A stretch of DNA of 14,275 nt from an uncultured Alphaproteobacteria bacterium (GTDB lineage Bacteria; Pseudomonadota; Alphaproteobacteria; Bin95): NCBI GenBank assembly GCA_913060845.1, contig CAJXVF010000009.1, positions 1 to 14,275 of the forward strand. Reading direction: 5' to 3'. Positions 6,053-14,226 of the stretch are shown here, one piece after another. A program made the translations under genes and the position numbers. The notes beneath the pieces are model-generated. The model saw nothing but the letters and a program-made list of their open reading frames with translations. It made no database searches and was not told the DNA's origin. The number at the start of each line of letters is the position of its first letter. Position 1 is the stretch's first letter.

Positions 6053-7171
6053 TTACTCAGCTGCGACGGCAGCACGCTCAGCGTCGATCTCACGGGCTTT
6101 CTGCTCAATCTGCTCAACCAGATGGTCGACCAGATCAACATCGGTAATGCGATGGTCTGGCAGGCCGCCGACATAAACCATATGCGTGCCCTTGCCGCCG
6201 CCGGTAACGCCTAAGTCCGTCTCCCGTGCTTCGCCGGGGCCGTTAACGACGCAACCGATCACGGAGACAGTCATTGGCGTCGCGATATGGGCGAGGCGTT
6301 CTTCCAGCACTGTCACGGTGTTGATTACGTCGAACTGCTGGCGGGCGCAGGATGGGCAGGAAATGACGTTGACGCCGCGATGGCGCAGGCCAAGCGCTTT
6401 CAGCATCTCAAACCCGGCTTTGACTTCCTCAACCGGATCGGCGGACAGCGACACTCGGATCGTATCGCCAATTCCAGCCCACAACATGGATCCGATGCCG
6501 ATGGCGCTTTTCACTGTGCCGGTGCGCAAGCCGCCAGCTTCCGTGATGCCAAGATGCAGCGGATAATCACAGGCATCCGCTAGGCCTTGATAGGCTGCGA
6601 CGGCCAAGAAGATATCAGAGGCTTTGACGCTGATTTTGAATTCATGGAAGTCGTGGTCTTCCAGGATTTTGGCGTGGGTCAGCGCGCTTTCAATCAGTGC
6701 TTCGGGGCAGGGCTCGCCATATCGGTCCAGCAGTTCTTTCTCGAGGCTGCCAGCGTTAACACCGATCCGCATGGAACAGCCGTTATCCTTTGCGGCCTGC
6801 ACGACTTCCCGCACGCGCTCCGAGGATCCGATATTGCCGGGGTTAATGCGTAGGCAGGCAGCGCCTGCTTCCGCTGCTTCAATGGCGCGGCGGTAATGGA
6901 AGTGGATATCCGCCACAATCGGCACATTAGAACCGTCAACGATTTCCCTAAGCGCCGCAGTCGATTCCTGGTCTGGGCAGGAGACGCGCACGATATCGAC
7001 GCCCGCGTCTTCTGCCGCCCGGATCTGGGAGATGGTCGCTTTGGGGTCAGATGTCAGAGTGTTGGTCATCGTCTGCACGGTGATCGGCGCATCGCCGCCG
7101 ACAGGCACGTTCCCAACCATGATTTGACGGGATTTACGGCGGTGAATGTCGCGGTAAGGCCGAACGCTCAT
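6053..7171 (-). CDS. ispG: 4-hydroxy-3-methylbut-2-enyl diphosphate synthase IspG (GcpE)
   Basis: IspG carries out the penultimate step of the MEP pathway, reductively opening MEcPP to HMBPP with a [4Fe-4S] cluster. The 372-residue protein has the TIM-barrel N-terminal part (QTMTNT at 33-38, ADIHFHYR at 87-94, RINPGNIG at 108-115). The C-terminal iron-sulfur domain has CPSC with Cys272 and Cys275, Cys307 in [10 protein letters not shown], and Glu314, matching the three-Cys-one-Glu ligation known for the family. The length fits the short bacterial form. A promoter lies at 7232-7259, and a hairpin (7204-7218) lies in the leader. No strong ribosome binding site is visible near the ATG; AAGGGA lies 12 nt away. 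ispG is probably first in an ispG-hisS-prfA-prmC transcript. Confidence 0.98.
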   Translation of the reverse strand: MSVRPYRDIHRRKSRQIMVGNVPVGGDAPITVQTMTNTLTSDPKATISQIRAAEDAGVDIVRVSCPDQESTAALREIVDGSNVPIVADIHFHYRRAIEAAEAGAACLRINPGNIGSSERVREVVQAAKDNGCSMRIGVNAGSLEKELLDRYGEPCPEALIESALTHAKILEDHDFHEFKISVKASDIFLAVAAYQGLADACDYPLHLGITEAGGLRTGTVKSAIGIGSMLWAGIGDTIRVSLSADPVEEVKAGFEMLKALGLRHRGVNVISCPSCARQQFDVINTVTVLEERLAHIATPMTVSVIGCVVNGPGEARETDLGVTGGGKGTHMVYVGGLPDHRITDVDLVDHLVEQIEQKAREIDAERAAVAAE

Positions 7172-7203
7172 AATGAAGCTGGTTCCCTTGGAGGATCGTG
7201 GAG

Positions 7204-7218
7204 GCGCTATGTTAGCGC
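7204..7218. repeat. Inverted repeat in the ispG leader
   Basis: GCGCTA (7204-7209) and TAGCGC (7213-7218) are exact reverse complements around a 3-nt loop. The repeat lies just downstream of the predicted ispG transcription start and about 33 nt before the ATG. It may be an mRNA hairpin or an operator. Confidence 0.5.
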
Positions 7219-7231
7219 GATGCTATAGGGA

Positions 7232-7259
7232 TATATAACGTTGCTTTGAGAAAGGCCAA
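7232..7259 (-). promoter_or_regulatory. Candidate promoter of ispG
   Basis: On the minus strand TTGGCC (7254-7259) and TATATA (7232-7237) are 16 nt apart, in the 158-nt gap after the rodZ-like gene. The predicted start is near 7225, giving a leader of about 54 nt. It would serve ispG-hisS-prfA-prmC. Confidence 0.45.
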
Positions 7260-7290
7260 ACCGGGGCGAAAATGGGTTCGGGCTGCAACA

Positions 7291-7311
7291 GGCGCCGCTT
7301 ACGCGGGGCGC
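7291..7311 (-). terminator. GC-rich hairpin after the rodZ-like gene
   Basis: On the minus strand CCGC-GTAA-GCGG forms a short stem with a GNRA-type loop, extended by outer GCG/CGC pairs across a CC bulge. It lies about 20 nt after the rodZ-like stop. No T run follows, so it is a doubtful terminator. Confidence 0.25.
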
Positions 7312-7329
7312 GCGCGAAACATGCCGTCG

Positions 7330-8505
7330 CTAATGTCGATCGGTCAGCAGGGCATGGCCTTCAAGGCTAACGTCACGCACGACTTTGCCGTGCCCGCCCA
7401 GTGATGGCGCAGTGCGGCCATCTACCAGAATCTCAAGGCCACCGGCATTGCCAGTCGTCATGACCAGGCCGCGCCGATCAGGGGCGGAATACCGTTCGCC
7501 CTGGCGCAATACGCGGGAGAACATGACCCGTCCGGTTTTTACAGACTTAATTTCAATCCAGGTATCGTCCACTGCATGCAGCACCACGAGGCCCGAAGCA
7601 TGGGGCGGAGTCGCGGCATAGGCAGCGCCCGGATTGGCGTTGTAGCGCGGCGCGCCTCTAACATCCGTGGATGCCATGGCTGGGCCAGGAGCTGGAATGG
7701 ACCAACGCGGTGAGGCTTGTGGCGCTGCGAGCCTTGGCTCAGGCAATCCGGCTGCGAGAATTCCGGAGTCCGGCAAAGGTACGGCACCCACAGTCCCGGG
7801 TTGCCGTGAAGGTGGTTGGTCTGGGGCGGCATAGCGGACCGCACCAGGATTGCTGCGACTCGGTGGCAAAGGTGCGCCGCTTGTCTGGCGGTTGGCCACG
7901 GGCGCCTGGGCCCGCGCGACGGTCGTGCGCTCAGAAGGCGGCACGGCATCGGGGAACGGGCGGTAAGGGCCGCTAGCGATTGTGCTGCGGGGCTCAGAGC
8001 CTTCGACGAAGTCCGGCGCGTCGACCCGGGCAAGGGTCTGGGCGGCGTCTTCGAAGCGAGACTTGGTGTTCTCAAAATACCAGTAAACATAGCCAGCAAG
8101 CGCCAAGCAGATAGCGGCGGCGGCTAGAGGTGCTGCGCGAGAGGCGCGTTCCGTTTCAGGCTTGCGGGCGCGATGGGCCGGTGCTGGAAGTTTGCCGATG
8201 TCGTCTACGGCTGCGCGGGCAGTGGATTCGACGTCAGCACCAAGGAATTCCGCATAGGCGCGCACAAAGCCTTGCGCATAAGCCCGGCCAGGCAGCGACT
8301 CGAAGCGATCATCTTCAATGGCTTGAATGTAGGCTTCGCGGATACGGACCTGAGCGGCGGCTTCTTGGACTGTCAGGCCAGCACGCTCACGCAGCAACCG
8401 TAAGAAGAGACCGACAGATTCACCGGGCAGCACTAAAGGCTTAGGCCCCGCGAAACTCGCGTCCCCTGCGACAACCCATAGTTTGAGGTTGCTTTTACCC
8501 GCCAC
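7330..8505 (-). CDS. RodZ-like membrane protein (HTH + transmembrane + DUF4115)
   Basis: This is a predicted inner-membrane protein of the RodZ type, a family that links the MreB cytoskeleton to the cell-wall elongation machinery. The 391 residues comprise a cytoplasmic Xre-like HTH (about 29-92, ESVGLFLRLLRERAGLTVQEAAAQVRI then SLPGRAYAQGFVRAYA), a basic stretch (111-124), and one transmembrane helix (about 125-144). A long Pro/Ala/Ser-rich periplasmic linker (about 165-303) and a C-terminal DUF4115 domain (about 305-388, with DDTWIEIKSVKTG and LRQGERY) follow. The start is GTG at 8503-8505 with AGG 7 nt upstream. About 28 residues precede the HTH, longer than in many homologues. The position between ptsP and ispG is a familiar alphaproteobacterial context. 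The family call is firm; a cell-shape role in this organism is inferred. Confidence 0.85.
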   Translation of the reverse strand: MAGKSNLKLWVVAGDASFAGPKPLVLPGESVGLFLRLLRERAGLTVQEAAAQVRIREAYIQAIEDDRFESLPGRAYAQGFVRAYAEFLGADVESTARAAVDDIGKLPAPAHRARKPETERASRAAPLAAAAICLALAGYVYWYFENTKSRFEDAAQTLARVDAPDFVEGSEPRSTIASGPYRPFPDAVPPSERTTVARAQAPVANRQTSGAPLPPSRSNPGAVRYAAPDQPPSRQPGTVGAVPLPDSGILAAGLPEPRLAAPQASPRWSIPAPGPAMASTDVRGAPRYNANPGAAYAATPPHASGLVVLHAVDDTWIEIKSVKTGRVMFSRVLRQGERYSAPDRRGLVMTTGNAGGLEILVDGRTAPSLGGHGKVVRDVSLEGHALLTDRH

Positions 8506-8640
8506 GTGAAAACCTACAAATTGCTATGCTGACAGCTTACGGCCCCCGCGGTGCTGCGATCCAAAATAGATGACCACAGCAATCGTACCTGTCGTTTGTT
8601 AAAGCCATTTTTACAATGCCCTGGGGCTCGCGGCAACGGA

Positions 8641-10905
8641 TTAATACTGTTCGTCTATGGGGATATCCGCAGATTCAGCAAATTCCCGTACCTGATCACG
8701 CACGCTATGCTCCTCTGAGCCAATCAGCTCCTCAATCAGCACCGCAGCTTCAGCAGCATCAATATTAGCCGCAACCGCCCGGATTGGCTTGACTGCAGCG
8801 GGTGCTACAGACAATCGCCGGACCCCAAGGCCAATCAGCGCAATTGCCGCCAGTGGGTCGCTCGCCATTTCCCCGCAAACCGATAGCGGCGTATTGGCGC
8901 GCTTCGCTGACTGAACCACATGCCGCAGCATTGCTAGGGCTGGCGGGGAGAGCGCGTCATAGCGTTCAGACATGCGCACGCCATCGCGATCAGCGGCAAA
9001 GGCAAACTGCAGCAGGTCATTGGTGCCGATCGTCGCGAAGTCGACCCGGCGCAGGGCTGTTTCCCCTTGCCAAACCAGTGATGGCGTTTCAATCGCGACA
9101 CCGACCCGGACTTTGGCGGGTGCCGCACCATCCGCTTCCGCCTGCTCCAGAGCACCGCGCAATATGGCCCGCGCTGCAGATATCTCTGCTGCCTCTGCTG
9201 CCATTGGAAACATAACGTCTAGCTGCCCATCTGATGCCGCGACGGCGAGCGCATAAAGCTGGCTGCGTAATGTTTCCGGCATGTCGAGCGCGATCCTGAG
9301 CGCACGCCAGCCAAGGGCTGGGTTGTTTTCCCGCGCGCCGGCTAGTGACGCCGGGGTTTTATCGCCGCCATGGTCGAACGTGCGGAAGGCGATGGCTCTG
9401 TCGCCAGCGATTTCACGCACTTCCCGGTAAAGCGCGATCTGCTCCTCGGCTGTCGGCAGTCCAGCGCGGCCAAGGAAGGATAGTTCGGTCCGAAACAGGC
9501 CAATTTCTTCCGCACCCTCAGCCACAGCAGATTCGACATCTAGCAGCAGGCCCGCATTGGCGAGGACTGCAATGCCTTCGCCATCTCGGGTTCGGCTTGG
9601 ACCATTGTCGAGGAAGGCATAGCTTGCTTTACGGGCAGCTTTGGCGGCAACAGCGGCTTCAAAACTCGCCATGACCTGATTGGCTGGGCGCAGCAGCACT
9701 TGCCCGCGATCTGCATCCAATACAATCGGGTCGCCTGGCTGCACGCCTGCCAGCGCATTGCCGGTACCGCCAATAGCCGGAATGCCAAGTGCCCGGGCGA
9801 CGACGGCGACATGGGAGGAGGCTGAACCTTCTTCTAGAACCAGTCCGGCCAGCGCATCCCGATCAAGTTCCAGCACTTCGGCTGGCCCCAGCGCATGGGC
9901 GAATAGGATAGCGTTTGGCGGCAGGGCGTGCATGCCATCATCGCCAGATTGGGCAGCGATGGCACGGACAAGCCGCCCTGCCAGATCGTCCATATCCGCC
10001 AGCCGGTCACGTAGATAGGCTGACTGCGCCCGGCGCATGCGGATGCGCGCTTCGGTCTGTACCCTGCGCGCGGCGACCTCTGCCGTCATGCCATTGGCGA
10101 TGCCTGCGCGGATGCGGCGGATCCATCCATCATCACTGGCGGCAAGGCGGAAAGCGTCAAGGATATCCCGATGCTCACCGGCATAGTTCAGGCTTGGATC
10201 ATCCAGCAGCGTGTCGAGCTCGTTCCGCATGCGGTCAGCGCCTTGGGCGAGGCGGTGGAGTTCTTCTGATTCGTCCTCGGCCACCATGCGCTGGATCGGC
10301 AATGGTGGGTCCCGCAGCGCTGCGACGCCAATGGCTAGGCCTGGAGAGAGGCGTGCGCCTGTCAGCCGTGCGGCTGGGGCTGCTGCCCCAGCGGCGACAA
10401 AGGCTGCGAAATCTGGGTCTGCCGCGACTTCGGCCATGAGCGCTGCGACAATGGCGACGGCTTCAATGTCATCGCCGGAATAGGATCGGTCGTCAGCATG
10501 CTGGATGACGAGAACACCAGCGGCTGAGCCGCCGCGTAGCAGTGGGGCGCCCAAGAAGGTGCTGTATGGGTCCTCGCCTGTTTCTGGGCGGTAAGCGAAG
10601 GCTTCGTGGGTCTGCACATCTCGGATTGCGACGGGGCGGTGGGATGCTGCTGCGACGCCGACGAGGCCCTCACCACCGGTAAGCCGCGTGCGGAACACGG
10701 CGTCCGGGCGGAGGCCGTGGGTGGCAGCCAGGATCATCGCCCCGTCGCGCTGTTGCAGGTAAAGCGAGCAAACGTCTGCGGAGAGCGCTTCTGCGATCAC
10801 GGCAACGGCGCGATTTAGCCGGTCCGCAGCCGTTGCATCCATAGCAACGGCATCGCGAACGGCGCGGAGCATATGACGCCAGCCGGTCTGTTCTCCCTCT
10901 GCCAC
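8641..10905 (-). CDS. ptsP: Phosphoenolpyruvate--protein phosphotransferase PtsP (enzyme I-Ntr)
   Basis: PtsP takes phosphate from PEP and passes it to NPr in the nitrogen PTS, a regulatory relay. The 754-residue protein has an N-terminal GAF domain (about 20-165, ADVCSLYLQQRDG ... GAPLLRGGSAAGVLVI). It then has the PEP-utiliser N-terminal region (about 182-305), the swivelling domain with phospho-histidine His365 in SSHVAVVARALGIPAIGG, and the PEP-binding barrel (EIGLFRTELSFLGR 467-480, FRTFDHGGDK 507-516, IGTNDLLQFAFA 626-637). The C-terminal active-site Cys677 is in VCGEM. GTG at 10903-10905 is the likely start, with AGG 6 nt upstream. An ATG at 10870-10872 (MLRAVRDAV) matches where E. coli PtsP begins and is a real alternative. 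It lies 7 nt after the flavoenzyme gene, so it closes the lysC operon. NPr and EIIA-Ntr are not in the window. Confidence 0.96.
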   Translation of the reverse strand: MAEGEQTGWRHMLRAVRDAVAMDATAADRLNRAVAVIAEALSADVCSLYLQQRDGAMILAATHGLRPDAVFRTRLTGGEGLVGVAAASHRPVAIRDVQTHEAFAYRPETGEDPYSTFLGAPLLRGGSAAGVLVIQHADDRSYSGDDIEAVAIVAALMAEVAADPDFAAFVAAGAAAPAARLTGARLSPGLAIGVAALRDPPLPIQRMVAEDESEELHRLAQGADRMRNELDTLLDDPSLNYAGEHRDILDAFRLAASDDGWIRRIRAGIANGMTAEVAARRVQTEARIRMRRAQSAYLRDRLADMDDLAGRLVRAIAAQSGDDGMHALPPNAILFAHALGPAEVLELDRDALAGLVLEEGSASSHVAVVARALGIPAIGGTGNALAGVQPGDPIVLDADRGQVLLRPANQVMASFEAAVAAKAARKASYAFLDNGPSRTRDGEGIAVLANAGLLLDVESAVAEGAEEIGLFRTELSFLGRAGLPTAEEQIALYREVREIAGDRAIAFRTFDHGGDKTPASLAGARENNPALGWRALRIALDMPETLRSQLYALAVAASDGQLDVMFPMAAEAAEISAARAILRGALEQAEADGAAPAKVRVGVAIETPSLVWQGETALRRVDFATIGTNDLLQFAFAADRDGVRMSERYDALSPPALAMLRHVVQSAKRANTPLSVCGEMASDPLAAIALIGLGVRRLSVAPAAVKPIRAVAANIDAAEAAVLIEELIGSEEHSVRDQVREFAESADIPIDEQY

Positions 10906-10912
10906 CGCGCGC

Positions 10913-11953
10913 CTATGCGGCGCTGGCAGCGCGTTGGATCAGCGCATCCGCTGCTTGGTCGACGAGGGATTGAATGATCTCTGCGGTCGGTTGTTCAGCC
11001 GTGACCATGCCAACGCTCTGCCCTGCCATCAGGGAGCCATTTTCTACGTCGCCATCAATCACTGCGCGGCGGAGTGCGCCAGCCCAGAAGTGCTCGATTT
11101 CAAGCTGCGCTGCCTTTTGGTCTAGTTCGCCTGCACGCCAGCGGGCGATCACATCATGTTGAGTTTCAGCGAACTTGCGAGTGGCGTTGTTTGCCAACGC
11201 GCGCACAGGGATCACTGGAAAACGTGGATCGACTTGGACGCTTGCTGTCGCATCACGGGCAGCGCCCTTAAAGAAGGCTTTCTTGAAGTCTGGATGGGCG
11301 ATGCTTTCTAAAGCGCAGACGAAGCGGGTGCCAAGTTGGCAGCCTGCCGCACCCATCTCCAGGTATGAGAGCATCGCTTCACCGCGACCAATGCCGCCTG
11401 CAACGAACACAGGAACATCTTGCACATTTGGCAGGATTTCCTGCGCCAAAACGGAGGTTGAGACGGGGCCAATGTGGCCGCCTGCTTCCGTGCCTTCGAT
11501 CACGAGCGCATCGGCACCGTCACGTATAAGCTTCTTCGCGATCCCAAGGGCTGGCGTCAGCGCAATCAGTGTGGCGCCCAGTTCCTTTACTCGGCGCATG
11601 GCTTTGCGCGGCGGAATTCCGCCCGCCAGCACAACGCAGCCAACACCCTCTTCGCCGCAGACTTCGATCAACGCATCCAAATCCGGGTGCATAACGATGA
11701 GGTTCACACCGAAAGGTTTCTTGGTGAGGGCCTGGGTCGCTTGAATTTCTGTGCGCAGTAGGGCCGTCGTCATGGCACCGCATGCGATCACGCCGAATCC
11801 GCCAGCGTTTGAGATCGCGGCGACGAGTTTACGTTCAGATACCCAGGTCATGGCACCGCCAAGAATGGCGTGCTCAACGCCCAGCAGCGCGCGGCCGCGT
11901 TCAGAAAGTGTCTGGATATGGGCGAGGGCGTCAGCGCGGGTCATGGCGGTCAT
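10913..11953 (-). CDS. Nitronate monooxygenase-like FMN-dependent oxidoreductase
   Basis: This 346-residue TIM-barrel flavoprotein belongs to the nitronate monooxygenase / 2-nitropropane dioxygenase family, which also contains FabK-type enoyl reductases. Visible family features are GVEHAILGGAM (25-35), SNAGGFGVIACGAM (48-61), KKPFGVNLIV (78-87), EGTEAGGHIGP (153-163) with the conserved His160, FVAGGIGRGEA (183-193) for flavin phosphate binding, and GCQLGTRFV (204-212). The His in EAGGH is the catalytic base of true nitronate monooxygenases, but this alone does not fix the substrate. The first ATG (11951-11953) shares a base with the lysC stop (TGATG) and has GGAAG 4 nt upstream; a second ATG lies 9 nt downstream. 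It sits tightly between lysC and ptsP, with no obvious metabolic link to either. Confidence 0.9.
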   Translation of the reverse strand: MTAMTRADALAHIQTLSERGRALLGVEHAILGGAMTWVSERKLVAAISNAGGFGVIACGAMTTALLRTEIQATQALTKKPFGVNLIVMHPDLDALIEVCGEEGVGCVVLAGGIPPRKAMRRVKELGATLIALTPALGIAKKLIRDGADALVIEGTEAGGHIGPVSTSVLAQEILPNVQDVPVFVAGGIGRGEAMLSYLEMGAAGCQLGTRFVCALESIAHPDFKKAFFKGAARDATASVQVDPRFPVIPVRALANNATRKFAETQHDVIARWRAGELDQKAAQLEIEHFWAGALRRAVIDGDVENGSLMAGQSVGMVTAEQPTAEIIQSLVDQAADALIQRAASAA

Positions 11954-13200
11954 CAGGCTTCCAGTGATTCGGTTGCGTCCAGGCCGTAAGCGGTATGCAA
12001 CGCGCGCAAGGCAAGCTCAAGATAGTCCTCAGAGATCAGCACGCTGACTTTAATCTCAGACGTAGAAATCACCTGGATATTGACGCTGCGTTCTGCAAGG
12101 GCGCTGAACATCCGCTGGGCGACGCCCGCGTGGCTGCGCATGCCGACGCCGACCACGGAAATCTTTACGACATTCCGGTCCGCCAAGATCTGCTGATATT
12201 GCAGCTCGTCCTTGCGGCCTTCCAGCATGGCGACGGCGCGGTCGAAGTCCGCCTCTGTCACCGTGAAGGTCATGTTTGTGGTCTCGCCATCAGGCGAAAC
12301 GTTCTGGACAATCATGTCCACATTGATTTCAGCTTCGGACAATGGGCCGAAGATCGACGCGGCAATGCCCGGCTGGTCTGCAACATTGACCAGGGTGATC
12401 TTCGCCTCGTTTTTGTCGTAGGCGATGCCGGTGACAACCTCATTCTCCATATCCGCATTCTCCCCCACTTCTTCGTGGGCTACCAGGGTGCCGGGTTTAT
12501 CTTCAAAACTGGACAGGACCATGACCGGCACATTGTGGTTCATGGCCATTTCGACAGAGCGCGTCTGCAGCACTTTCGCACCTTGGGATGCAAGCTCCAG
12601 CATCTCTTCATAGGTGATGCGGTTGATCTTGCGAGCCTTGGGGACAATGCGTGGGTCGGTCGTGTAGACGCCGTCCACATCGGTATAAATTTCGCAGCGG
12701 TCAGCTTTAATTGCGGCGGCAAGGGCAACTGCCGTTGTGTCTGACCCCCCCCGGCCAAGGGTTGTGATGCGGTTTTCCGGGCTGACGCCTTGGAATCCAG
12801 CGATCACGGCGACCTGGCCTTGCTCCAGCCGTTCCATCAACAACCCGCCTTCAACATCCATGATGCGGGCGCGGCCATGTAGGCCATCTGTGTGCAGTGG
12901 GATCTGCCAACCAAGGAAGGAGCGTGCTTGCACGCCCATCTCCTGCAGGATGATTGCCATTAGGCCGGCAGTTACTTGCTCACCGGATGCGACGACGGCG
13001 TCATATTCGCGGGCGTCGTGCAGGGGGGAAGCCGCGCGGACGAGGTCCACCAGTCGGTTGGTTTCGCCAGACATGGCGGAGACCACCACAGCGACTTGGT
13101 CGCCTGCGTCAACGGCGCGTTTGACCCGCCCCGCTGCATTGCGGATACGATCTAGGTCAGCCACCGAAGTGCCGCCGAATTTCTGCACAATGCGCGCCAC
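11953..13200 (-). CDS. lysC: Aspartate kinase
   Basis: Aspartokinase phosphorylates aspartate, the first step toward lysine, threonine, methionine and diaminopimelate. The 415-residue protein has the kinase domain (1-240; KFGGTS at 7-12, ASGEQVTAGL 71-80, TTLGRGGSDTT 146-156, YTDVDGVYTTDPR 172-184). Two ACT domains follow (about 265-335 and 345-410), as in monofunctional, feedback-inhibited enzymes. The start is GTG at 13198-13200 with AAAGG 9 nt upstream. A run of eight G on the coding strand (12745-12752) encodes part of GRGGS; the frame is intact here. The stop overlaps the next gene by 1 nt. lysC is divergent from ubiG across 140 nt; no strong lysC promoter is evident. Confidence 0.98.
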   Translation of the reverse strand: MARIVQKFGGTSVADLDRIRNAAGRVKRAVDAGDQVAVVVSAMSGETNRLVDLVRAASPLHDAREYDAVVASGEQVTAGLMAIILQEMGVQARSFLGWQIPLHTDGLHGRARIMDVEGGLLMERLEQGQVAVIAGFQGVSPENRITTLGRGGSDTTAVALAAAIKADRCEIYTDVDGVYTTDPRIVPKARKINRITYEEMLELASQGAKVLQTRSVEMAMNHNVPVMVLSSFEDKPGTLVAHEEVGENADMENEVVTGIAYDKNEAKITLVNVADQPGIAASIFGPLSEAEINVDMIVQNVSPDGETTNMTFTVTEADFDRAVAMLEGRKDELQYQQILADRNVVKISVVGVGMRSHAGVAQRMFSALAERSVNIQVISTSEIKVSVLISEDYLELALRALHTAYGLDATESLEA

Positions 13201-13258
13201 GGGAAAATACCTTTGGCCTCGGCCCGCTGAACGCGCGGACCGACTGGCCTGTCACAAG

Positions 13259-13288
13259 TTGCCGTCGGGATTGCGCGCAACATATTTT
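13259..13288 (+). promoter_or_regulatory. Candidate promoter of ubiG
   Basis: TTGCCG (13259-13264) and TATTTT (13283-13288) are 18 nt apart on the plus strand. The predicted start near 13295 leaves a leader of about 45 nt before the ubiG ATG. Both hexamers are moderate matches. Confidence 0.4.
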
Positions 13289-13340
13289 GGAGTTCCGGCG
13301 CCCGCAAGCGCTGAAACCAGAAGAAAGGCCGGAAATCGTT

Positions 13341-14093
13341 ATGCCCGCCGATATACAAGCCCAAGTTCAAGGTGCCGTGGACCCGCGTGAGGCTGCTCAG
13401 TTCGCCGCAATCGCCGAATCGTGGTGGGACCCAGATGGACCATTCCGTCCGCTCCATCGGCTGAATCCTGCGCGGATGCGGTTCGTTATGAACGCCGTGC
13501 AGGAGAATTTCGGCGTCGCAGAAGGCGCGCGCGCTCTCACCGGCATGACAGCGGTTGATATTGGCTGCGGGGGTGGGTTGATATCAGAACCGCTGGCGCG
13601 ACTTGGCGCAGATGTCACGGGATTGGACGTGACAGAGGAGAACTTGGGCGTGGCCCGCGCACACGCTGCTGATTCGGGACTGACGATAGATTATCGGCTG
13701 GAGACGGCAGAGGCCTTGGCGGCGAGCGGCGCGAAGTTCGATATCGTGACAGCGCTTGAAGTGGTCGAGCATGTGCCTGACCCGGATGTATTCATGCGCG
13801 CTGCCGCAGAGATGGTGGCACCCGGCGGCCTCTTGATCGCCGCTACGATCAATCGGACGATCAAATCATTGGCGCTGGCAAAGTTCGGTGCCGAATATGT
13901 CCTGCGCTGGCTGCCGCGCGGCACCCATGATTGGCGGAAGTTCATGAAGCCGTCAGAACTGGCCCGTCCGCTTCGCACCGAAGGGCTAAGGGTGCTGCGG
14001 ACAGAAGGGGCGGTCTATGAGCCGCTGACCGGCGACTGGCGTCTTAGCCCGGACGTATCCATGAATTATATGATTGCGGCTGTCCGGGATTAA
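13341..14093 (+). CDS. ubiG: Ubiquinone biosynthesis O-methyltransferase UbiG
   Basis: UbiG performs both O-methylation steps of ubiquinone biosynthesis using S-adenosylmethionine. The 250-residue protein has the N-terminal segment AESWWDPDGPFRPLHRLNPARM (25-46), motif I VDIGCGGGL (72-80), an acidic strand end GLDVTEEN (94-101), TALEVVEHVPDP (137-148), APGGLLIAATINRT (160-173), and the family-specific PRGTHDWRKF (192-201). The ATG at 13341 is preferred because GGAAA lies nearby upstream and homology begins soon after. A TTG at 13287 would add 18 residues and overlap the promoter candidate. It is the only plus-strand gene, divergent from lysC, a pairing known in Alphaproteobacteria. Confidence 0.96.
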   Translation: MPADIQAQVQGAVDPREAAQFAAIAESWWDPDGPFRPLHRLNPARMRFVMNAVQENFGVAEGARALTGMTAVDIGCGGGLISEPLARLGADVTGLDVTEENLGVARAHAADSGLTIDYRLETAEALAASGAKFDIVTALEVVEHVPDPDVFMRAAAEMVAPGGLLIAATINRTIKSLALAKFGAEYVLRWLPRGTHDWRKFMKPSELARPLRTEGLRVLRTEGAVYEPLTGDWRLSPDVSMNYMIAAVRD

Positions 14094-14165
14094 TTCAGAT
14101 AAGCCAAAGGCTGTCGCGTTATGGCTGTATAGTACGATGTTCTGGAGAGTGAAAAAATATTACAT

Positions 14166-14200
14166 TGTTCTCATTTTTGTATTGAAACATAAAAAGAACA
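14166..14200 (+). repeat. AT-rich imperfect inverted repeat downstream of ubiG
   Basis: TGTTCT(C)ATTTTTGT (14166-14180) pairs imperfectly with ACATAAAAAGAACA (14187-14200), with a 6-nt loop, one bulge and two mismatches, followed by TTTATATATATT. It could be a weak ubiG terminator. The 133 nt between ubiG and the adapter are strikingly AT-rich compared with the rest and contain no gene. Confidence 0.35.
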
Positions 14201-14226
14201 TTTATATATATTGATCGGCGCCATTA

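Noticed and set aside
5221..6147. 308-residue plus-strand ORF
   Set aside because: Antisense shadow of hisS and the ispG end, a common effect of codon bias in GC-rich genes.
8506..8640. Promoter or terminator between ptsP and the rodZ-like gene
   Set aside because: Searched the 135 nt on the minus strand; only scattered weak hexamers and 4-bp stems, nothing convincing.
35..14226. Mobile elements, CRISPR arrays, tRNA or rRNA genes, defence or biosynthetic systems
   Set aside because: No transposase, regularly spaced repeats, RNA gene signatures or accessory gene clusters were seen; the region is core chromosome.
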